Source of the DNA: Verrucomicrobia subdivision 3 bacterium UBA7542
Lineage (GTDB): Bacteria > Verrucomicrobiota > Verrucomicrobiia > Limisphaerales > UBA11358
Reading direction: 5' to 3'
NCBI GenBank assembly: GCA_002479245.1
Contig: DLMG01000153.1
Span: 1-9,911 of the forward strand
DNA length: 9,911 nt
Every line of letters starts with the position of its first letter. The stretch's first letter is position 1. Below the pieces are notes generated by a model. It did not search any database. It was not told the origin of the DNA and was given only the letters and a program-made list of their open reading frames with translations. The position numbers were made by a program, and so were the translations under genes. Of this stretch, positions 5,727-9,911 are shown piece by piece.

Positions 5727-7226
5727 ATGCTGGCCTGGACCATATACATTTCGTTCATCGGGGTGCTGGTGCTGATGCTCCTGCCGCGCGAGGCGGCGCG
5801 GGCGGCGCGCATCATCGCGCTGTTCACGGCCGTCGCCGGTTGCGTGGTGGCGTTCGCCGGGGCGATGCAGCAGCCTGATCCAGGCAAGGTCGCGACGATT
5901 GTCAAAGTTCCGTGGATTCCGGCGATCGGTGCGAGTTATTACCTGGCTGCCGACGGCATTAGTCTGGTGCTGGTGGTCCTGACCGGCTTGGCGGCCATCG
6001 CGGGCATTCTGTTTTCGTGGAACATCGAAAAGCGCACCAAGGAATTTTTCGCCTTCTACCTCGCGTTGATTGGCGGCGTGTACGGAGTGTTCCTCAGCTT
6101 CGACGTGTTGTTGCTGTTCGTGTTCTACGAGCTGACCATCATCCCGAAATATTTCCTCATCGCCCGCTGGGGCAGCACGCGCAAGGAATATGGCGCGATG
6201 AAACTGGCACTTTACTCGTTTGTCGGCAGCCATCTCGTGCTCATCGGTTTGATCGCCGCCTGGGTTGTGGCCCGTGCCCAAACCGGCCACGCATCGCTCG
6301 ATTTGATGGAATTGTCGAAAGTGCCGTTCCCGCTTGGTTTCCAGCAATGGGTGTTCCCGCTGGTGTTTGTCGGATTCGGGATTCTGGCGGGACTATGGCC
6401 GTTTCACACGTGGGCGCCCACCGGTCACGTGGCCGCGCCCACCGCCGGCTCCATGTTGCTGGCGGGTGTGGTGATGAAACTCGGCGCCTACGGCTGCCTG
6501 CGCGTGGCGATGGTTTTGTTCCCCGACGGCGTTCGCATGTGGCAGAACGAAATCGCCGCACTGGCGGTCATCGGCATTATTTATGGCGCGGGCGTGGCGC
6601 TGGTGCAGAGGGATTTCAAGTTTGTCATCGGTTATTCCAGCGTGAGTCACATGGGGTTTGTGCTGCTGGGCCTGGCCACGCTGAACACCATCGGCCTCAG
6701 CGGTGCGGTGCTGCAAATGTTCTCGCACGGCATCATTGCCGGGCTGTTGTTCGCCGTGGTGGGCCGCATGGTTTATGACCGGACCCACACACGCGATTTT
6801 AACGACCTGCAAACGATGCAGCTTGGTAAATTGCTGCCGTTCGCCGGGGTAACTTTTGTGCTGGCGGGCGTGGCTTCGATGGGATTGCCCGGCTTCAGCG
6901 GGTTCGTCGCCGAACTTCAGGTTCTCATGGGTGCGTGGAAGGTGTTTCCGATGGCAGCCATCCTGGCGGGCGTTGGAATCGTGGTGGGCGTGGCCTACAT
7001 CCTGCGGGCGATGCAAAAGGCGTTTTATTCGGACGCACCAGCAGAGGACAAATCCGGTCCCGAACATCCGTTGGAACCCATTTCCGTGCCCGAACGCATC
7101 GGGGCAATAATGCTCCTTGCGACGTCGCTGGTCATCGGACTTTTCCCGAGCCTCTTGTTGAATTGGATTCAGCCGTGCTGGAACTCGCCGCTGTTTGAGC
7201 GGCTGTTGAAGGGAGGTTCGCTGTGA
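5727..7226 (+). CDS. Second NuoM-like antiporter subunit of complex I (NuoM2), lacking the TM7 lysine
   Basis: A 499-residue polytopic membrane protein of the NuoL/M/N (Proton_antipo_M) family, clearly NuoM-like. Visible residues: Glu135 in FVFYELTIIPKYFLIARWG (TM5), His227 in GLWPFHTWAPTGHVAAPTAG, Lys251 in LAGVVMKLGAYGCLR (TM8), Lys298 in VQRDFKFVIGYSSVSHMGF and Glu396 in GLPGFSGFVAELQVLMGAWK (TM12). The lysine expected in TM7 (Lys267 of the upstream NuoM, in FAVKVPVVPFHTW) is Leu220 here (FGILAGLWPFHTW). The gene lies between nuoM and nuoN, so it likely adds a fourth antiporter-like module to the membrane arm, as in described '2M' complex I clusters (for example in Nitrospira). The ATG at 5727 follows a TTTAAA tandem repeat with no Shine-Dalgarno; the stop overlaps the GTG start of nuoN. 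An alternative role as a subunit of another antiporter-type complex is unlikely given this position. Confidence 0.92.
   Translation: MLAWTIYISFIGVLVLMLLPREAARAARIIALFTAVAGCVVAFAGAMQQPDPGKVATIVKVPWIPAIGASYYLAADGISLVLVVLTGLAAIAGILFSWNIEKRTKEFFAFYLALIGGVYGVFLSFDVLLLFVFYELTIIPKYFLIARWGSTRKEYGAMKLALYSFVGSHLVLIGLIAAWVVARAQTGHASLDLMELSKVPFPLGFQQWVFPLVFVGFGILAGLWPFHTWAPTGHVAAPTAGSMLLAGVVMKLGAYGCLRVAMVLFPDGVRMWQNEIAALAVIGIIYGAGVALVQRDFKFVIGYSSVSHMGFVLLGLATLNTIGLSGAVLQMFSHGIIAGLLFAVVGRMVYDRTHTRDFNDLQTMQLGKLLPFAGVTFVLAGVASMGLPGFSGFVAELQVLMGAWKVFPMAAILAGVGIVVGVAYILRAMQKAFYSDAPAEDKSGPEHPLEPISVPERIGAIMLLATSLVIGLFPSLLLNWIQPCWNSPLFERLLKGGSL
7211..7216 (+). promoter_or_regulatory. Shine-Dalgarno sequence of nuoN
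   Basis: GGGAGG six bases before the GTG at 7223. It decides this GTG as the nuoN start and is identical in sequence and spacing to the nuoK site. Confidence 0.8.
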
Positions 7227-8683
7227 ACTACCTCCAGGTACTTCAACTGGCCGCGCCGGAGGCCGCCCTGGCCATCACCGTGCTGATGGTGCTGGCAGTA
7301 GATTTGATTGCGTTGCGGGGGAAATCCGTGGCGCGGCGTTTCGGGACCGGGGCGATGGTTTCAATTGTGGGCTGCCTGATGGCGGCGGTCTTCACGTTCA
7401 CCCATTACGGAACCACCGACCCACTGCACGGGTTGCTGGTCGTGGACCCGTTGACGAATTTCCTGAAGGTCGTGCTGCTGATATTGACAATTTTCACCGT
7501 GCTGATTTCCGCGTCCGGCAAATTCACCGAGCACGTCGGCGAATATCTGGCGCTGGTCCTGCTGGCCACGATCGGCCTGATGTTCCTGGTCAGTGCCGAG
7601 GATATCCTGATGATTTTCATCTCGCTGGAACTGGCCAGCCTCTCACTCTACATCCTGACGGCGTTCAACAAGCACAACGCCAAGTCCAGCGAGGCCGCAT
7701 TGAAATATTTTCTGTTTGGCGGCATGTCCGCGGCATTCCTGTTGTTCGGTTTGAGCCTGCTTTACGGGCTTTCCGGCTCGACCAATCTGTCGCAAATCGC
7801 CGCCGGCCTGGCGGGCAGGGGACTGGACCCGCTGTTGCTCGTGGCCATCGTCACGACCGTGATCGGGTTTGGTTTCAAGGTCGCGGCGGTGCCGTTTCAT
7901 TTGTGGGCGCCGGATGCCTATGAAGGCGCGCCCACGCCGAGCGCGGCATTCATCGCTTCCGGTTCCAAGGTCGCCAGTTTTTACATCCTCGCCAAAATCC
8001 TGACGATGGGTTTTGCCGGCGCAGAAGGCAGCGCGGTCTGGCAAGGTTATGTGTCCGGCTGGACACCGGTGATTACCGTCGTGGCGGCGCTTTCGATGGT
8101 GCTGGGCAATCTCACGGCCATCGTGCAGTCGAGTGTGAAACGGCTGCTGGCTTACTCGGCCATCGCCCATGCGGGTTACATGCTGCTCGGCGTGCTGGCC
8201 AACACGCCGTCCAGCCGGAGCGCGCTGCTGTTTTACGTCATCACCTATGCGCTGACGGTGCTCGGCGCATTTGGCGTGGTGACGGTGGTGGAAGCGGCCA
8301 CGGGCGGCGACGCCATTTCAAATTTTGCCGGGCTTAGCCGGCGCGCACCCGGATTGTCGTTGTGCCTGCTGGTGTTCCTGCTTTCGCTGGCCGGCATTCC
8401 TCCGCTGGCAGGTTTCATCGGAAAATTTTTCCTGTTCAGCGCGGCGGTGGGGGCGGACGCCGAACATCTCGGCCTGCTCTGGCTGGTGGTTCTGGCCATC
8501 GTGATGAGCGCCGTGTCGTTTTACTACTACCTGCAGGTGTTGAAACAGGCTTGGGTGCTGGACGCTGCCGAAAACGCGCCTGCCATCAAGGTTCCACCGG
8601 TCACGATGGTTGCGCTGGTCCTGCTGGCGGTGCTGGTGATTCTCCTCGGTTGCGCGCCCGGGTTGCTGACGCGTCATTTGTAA
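7223..8683 (+). CDS. nuoN: NADH-quinone oxidoreductase subunit N (NuoN)
   Basis: NuoN is the antiporter-like proton pump nearest the NuoJ/K part of the membrane arm. The product has 486 residues with a GTG start overlapping the nuoM2 stop (GTGA), preceded by GGGAGG. The length matches E. coli NuoN (about 485). Visible residues: Glu136 in IFISLELASLSLYILTAF (TM5), Lys219 in IGFGFKVAAVPFHLWAPDAY (TM7), Lys249 in FIASGSKVASFYILAK (TM8), Lys306 in SSVKRLLAYSAIAHAGYMLL and Lys401 in GIPPLAGFIGKFFLFSAA (TM12, lysine in NuoN instead of glutamate). No insertion is seen, in contrast to nuoL and nuoM. It is the last nuo gene here and is followed by a repeat-filled spacer. Confidence 0.97.
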   Translation: MNYLQVLQLAAPEAALAITVLMVLAVDLIALRGKSVARRFGTGAMVSIVGCLMAAVFTFTHYGTTDPLHGLLVVDPLTNFLKVVLLILTIFTVLISASGKFTEHVGEYLALVLLATIGLMFLVSAEDILMIFISLELASLSLYILTAFNKHNAKSSEAALKYFLFGGMSAAFLLFGLSLLYGLSGSTNLSQIAAGLAGRGLDPLLLVAIVTTVIGFGFKVAAVPFHLWAPDAYEGAPTPSAAFIASGSKVASFYILAKILTMGFAGAEGSAVWQGYVSGWTPVITVVAALSMVLGNLTAIVQSSVKRLLAYSAIAHAGYMLLGVLANTPSSRSALLFYVITYALTVLGAFGVVTVVEAATGGDAISNFAGLSRRAPGLSLCLLVFLLSLAGIPPLAGFIGKFFLFSAAVGADAEHLGLLWLVVLAIVMSAVSFYYYLQVLKQAWVLDAAENAPAIKVPPVTMVALVLLAVLVILLGCAPGLLTRHL

Positions 8684-8692
8684 ACGCGGTGG

Positions 8693-8775
8693 CCTGGGAG
8701 CGCTGGCGTCTCGCCGGCGTGTTTCACGGCGAAACCTTTCGATCCACTCGCCGCCGGGACGGCAGCGCTCCCAGG
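8693..8775. repeat. Inverted GGAG-hairpin pair (family E) after nuoN
   Basis: The ends CCTGGGAGCGCTG (8693-8705) and CAGCGCTCCCAGG (8763-8775) are perfect 13-base inverted repeats. Each arm reads GGAG, C, stem, TCT or TCC loop, stem: GCTGGCG/CGCCGGC on the left (one G-T pair) and GCTGCCG/CGGCGGC on the right. It looks like a stem variant of family B with an added CCTG. As the first structure after nuoN it could also end transcription or protect the nuo mRNA 3' end, though no U-tract follows. Confidence 0.82.
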
Positions 8776-8797
8776 AAAGCAACCGTCAAGCGGCGGT

Positions 8798-8818
8798 TCT
8801 TTGATTGTTTGTCAAAGA
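8798..8818. other. Small hairpin between nuoN and gcvH
   Basis: TCTTTGA and TCAAAGA form a perfect 7-bp stem with a 7-base loop (TTGTTTG). No T-run follows, so it is not a convincing intrinsic terminator. Its role is unknown. Confidence 0.4.
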
Positions 8819-8870
8819 CATAATCCCGAAAAAAAGCGAAACCGGCATAAAAAATATTTCTTTTTCGCGC

Positions 8871-8895
8871 CGTTTGTGGCTTTTTGTGGCTTAAA
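8871..8895 (-). repeat. TTTAAGCCACAAA tandem repeat directly before gcvH
   Basis: On the - strand, TTTAAGCCACAAAAAGCCAC and on: a 10-base GCCACAAAAA-type word in tandem starting from TTTAA. On the + strand its TTAAA end lies only a few bases before the gcvH ATG at 8899, and no Shine-Dalgarno is present. Confidence 0.75.
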
Positions 8896-8898
8896 TTT

Positions 8899-9288
8899 AT
8901 GAGCAATGTTCCTGCGGATTTGAAATACACGAAATCTCACGAATGGGTGCGCGTCAGCGGTGCCACCGCCACCATCGGCATTACCGACCACGCCCAGCAT
9001 GAATTGACCGACATTGTCTTCGTTGAACTGCCGGACAAGGGCCGGAAGGTCAAGGCTGGCGAAGCCTGTGCCGTGGTGGAATCGGTCAAGACCGCGAGCG
9101 ACATTTATTCGCCGTTGAGCGGTGAAATTCTGGAGACGAACAGACTGGTCGTGGACGACCCGGCGCTGGTGAACAGCGAACCTCACGCCAGCGGCTGGTT
9201 TTACAAAATCAAATTGAGCAATCCCGCCGAACTGAATGCGCTGCTATCGCCGGAAAAATACCAGGCGCAGATTGGGGGTAAATTTTAA
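8899..9288 (+). CDS. gcvH: Glycine cleavage system H protein
   Basis: GcvH is the small cytoplasmic lipoyl carrier that shuttles the aminomethyl group between GcvP, GcvT and the dihydrolipoyl dehydrogenase. The product has 129 residues, the usual length. The N-terminal motif [31 protein letters not shown], and the lipoylation motif [17 protein letters not shown] with Lys64 as the attachment site are all present. The C-terminal part ends with [20 protein letters not shown]. The ATG at 8899 begins [13 protein letters not shown]; an upstream in-frame ATG at 8884 would lie inside the tandem repeat and is not credible. The TAA stop is part of a TTTTAACGCGG repeat. No other gcv genes are visible nearby, so the gene is either a single unit or separated from gcvT/gcvP. 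Confidence 0.97.
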   Translation: MSNVPADLKYTKSHEWVRVSGATATIGITDHAQHELTDIVFVELPDKGRKVKAGEACAVVESVKTASDIYSPLSGEILETNRLVVDDPALVNSEPHASGWFYKIKLSNPAELNALLSPEKYQAQIGGKF

Positions 9289-9313
9289 CGCGGAGACGCA
9301 GAGGCGCGGAGAA
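9283..9313 (+). repeat. TTTTAACGCGGAGACGCAGAGG tandem-type repeat overlapping the gcvH stop
   Basis: TTTTAACGCGG followed by AGACGCAGAGGCGCGGAGA: an 8-9-base word (CGCGGAG, CGCAGAGG, CGCGGAG) in tandem. The gcvH TAA (9286-9288) is the TAA of its TTTTAA start, as at the nuoM 3' end. Confidence 0.78.
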
Positions 9314-9331
9314 ATCCAATACGTTAATAAA

Positions 9332-9493
9332 ATGAACCTTCGCGAAAAAGTAATTGTTGATGGCATCCCGTACTCTATCGCTCCAACTACCTTCTACATC
9401 GTTCAGCTTACCTTGAACAAAAGCGCAAATCTAAAAGATTTCGTTTTAATGACCGCGAAAAAGACAAAGCAGAAAACTGAATTCATCGAATAA
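9332..9493 (+). CDS. Hypothetical small protein, 53 residues
   Basis: The ATG-initiated frame MNLREKVIVDGIPYSIAPTT continues FYIVQLTLNKSANLKD and ends in a lysine-rich tail (TAKKTKQKTEFIE). I do not recognise the family. It is short, clearly more AT-rich than the surrounding genes, and has no obvious Shine-Dalgarno. It lies just after the repeat that ends gcvH and just before a broken glutaredoxin. It could be a remnant of a longer gene, a recent arrival or a chance ORF. Confidence 0.4.
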   Translation: MNLREKVIVDGIPYSIAPTTFYIVQLTLNKSANLKDFVLMTAKKTKQKTEFIE

Positions 9494-9495
9494 AG

Positions 9496-9600
9496 ATGAA
9501 AATCCGTCTCTTCATCAAGCCGTATTGCCCGTGGTGTCAAAAGGTCATGCGCTGGATTGACAGGCGCTTGCAAATGACGCGGTTGTCGGCTACATGTTAA
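9496..9600 (+). pseudogene. Truncated glutaredoxin-like fragment
   Basis: ATG at 9496 opens a 34-codon frame that begins MKIRLFIKPYCPWCQKVMRW, the N-terminal strand and CPWC redox motif (Cys11 and Cys14) of small glutaredoxins. After IDRR the sequence jumps to LQMTRLSATC and stops. Family members of about 80 residues usually have ~20 residues of strand and helix here, then a segment like EM.RLSGQ. The QMTRLS piece therefore suggests an internal deletion followed by loss of the rest, including the cis-proline region. The fragment cannot form a thioredoxin fold, so I call it a pseudogene. It overlaps the start region of the next small gene. Confidence 0.6.
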
Positions 9601-9602
9601 AT

Positions 9603-9788
9603 ATGAGCGCGACGGAATTGATGAAAGAAATTCAAAGCCTGCCGGAGCAGGAACGCGAACAAATCTTTGAATTTGTTTTGCACTCCCAAAAACCGGGCTG
9701 GGCGACGCCCAAACCGCCGGGCTATTTCACCGAGTGCTACGACCAGGACGAAATCAAGGAGTCCATTGGGTTTGCCCGTGCGGGCTAG
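9603..9788 (+). CDS. Small antitoxin-like protein, 61 residues
   Basis: The frame begins MSATELMKEIQSLPEQEREQ, an amphipathic helical opening like those of short proteins encoded next to toxin genes in Verrucomicrobiota and similar bacteria. It continues FVLHSQKPGWATPKPPGYFT and ends CYDQDEIKESIGFARAG. The start at 9603 fits the conserved opening better than the ATG three codons upstream at 9594. No Shine-Dalgarno is visible, perhaps because the upstream sequence was rearranged when the glutaredoxin was truncated. No intact toxin follows within the remaining 123 bases. Antitoxin function is only suggested by resemblance. Confidence 0.5.
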   Translation: MSATELMKEIQSLPEQEREQIFEFVLHSQKPGWATPKPPGYFTECYDQDEIKESIGFARAG

Positions 9789-9911
9789 CGGAAATCAACC
9801 GGCTTTCCAAATCCGAACGGAAATCACCTTTCAAAAAAGGAACGCAGATGATTGATACCAGCATCGTTAAAGAGTAGGAGACGACGTAATACCATTTCTA
9901 GTCTGCTATTG

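Noticed and set aside
304..8775. CRISPR array
   Set aside because: Repeats are inverted pairs of several families without regular spacing or unique equal-length spacers.
8763..8818. Hairpins after nuoN as intrinsic terminators
   Set aside because: No run of T follows any of the stems on the + strand.
8801..8824. TTGATT and CATAAT as a gcvH promoter
   Set aside because: The spacer is only 12 bases, too short for a sigma-70 type promoter.
8884..8898. Upstream ATG for gcvH at 8884
   Set aside because: It lies in the GCCACAAAAA tandem repeat; the conserved protein begins at 8899.
9848..9877. Tiny frame MIDTSIVKE after the antitoxin-like gene, resembling the start of a PIN-domain toxin
   Set aside because: Only nine codons before a stop; too short to support, though it could be a toxin remnant.

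Overview
This window is most likely from a member of the Verrucomicrobiota (Pedosphaera/Limisphaera-like). I infer this from the GC-rich coding style, the spacers packed with palindromes, and the short tandem words next to genes; I did not place it by alignment. Almost all of positions 1-8683 is the membrane-arm half of a respiratory complex I (NADH:quinone oxidoreductase) operon on the + strand: nuoH (3' end only), nuoJ, nuoK, nuoL, nuoM, a second nuoM-like gene, and nuoN. It is followed by gcvH, the lipoyl carrier protein of the glycine cleavage system. The last ~600 bases hold small or broken genes: a lower-GC 53-codon ORF, a truncated glutaredoxin-like fragment, and a 61-residue antitoxin-like protein.

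The gene set gives a proton-pumping membrane arm with four antiporter-like subunits (NuoL, NuoM, NuoM2, NuoN) instead of three. NuoL carries a longer C-terminal lateral-helix region, as expected of the '2M' type of complex I. NuoM2 lacks the usual TM7 lysine. nuoI is absent from its common place between nuoH and nuoJ. Three gene pairs (nuoJ/K, nuoL/M, nuoM2/N) overlap by four bases and have clear Shine-Dalgarno sequences. The genes that follow repeat-filled spacers (nuoJ, nuoL, nuoM2, gcvH) show none.

The most unusual content is the repeats. Several palindromic families occur mostly as inverted pairs: between nuoH and nuoJ, between nuoK and nuoL, between nuoM and nuoM2 (two families nested), and between nuoN and gcvH. 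Others sit inside coding sequence without breaking the frame, in nuoJ, nuoL (two sites) and nuoM. Many arms have the form GTAG or GGAG followed by a hairpin, with stems that differ by compensating changes. This is the architecture of REP/BIME elements moved by RAYT (TnpA-REP) Y1 transposases; no such transposase is in the window. A second class is tandem words of 8-10 bases anchored by TTTAA/TTAAA at spacer edges. Two of these contain the stop codon of the gene before them (nuoM, gcvH) and others end just before start codons.

The region 5344-5726 has no gene and is made mainly of these repeats. Positions 9789-9911 hold nothing I can support.
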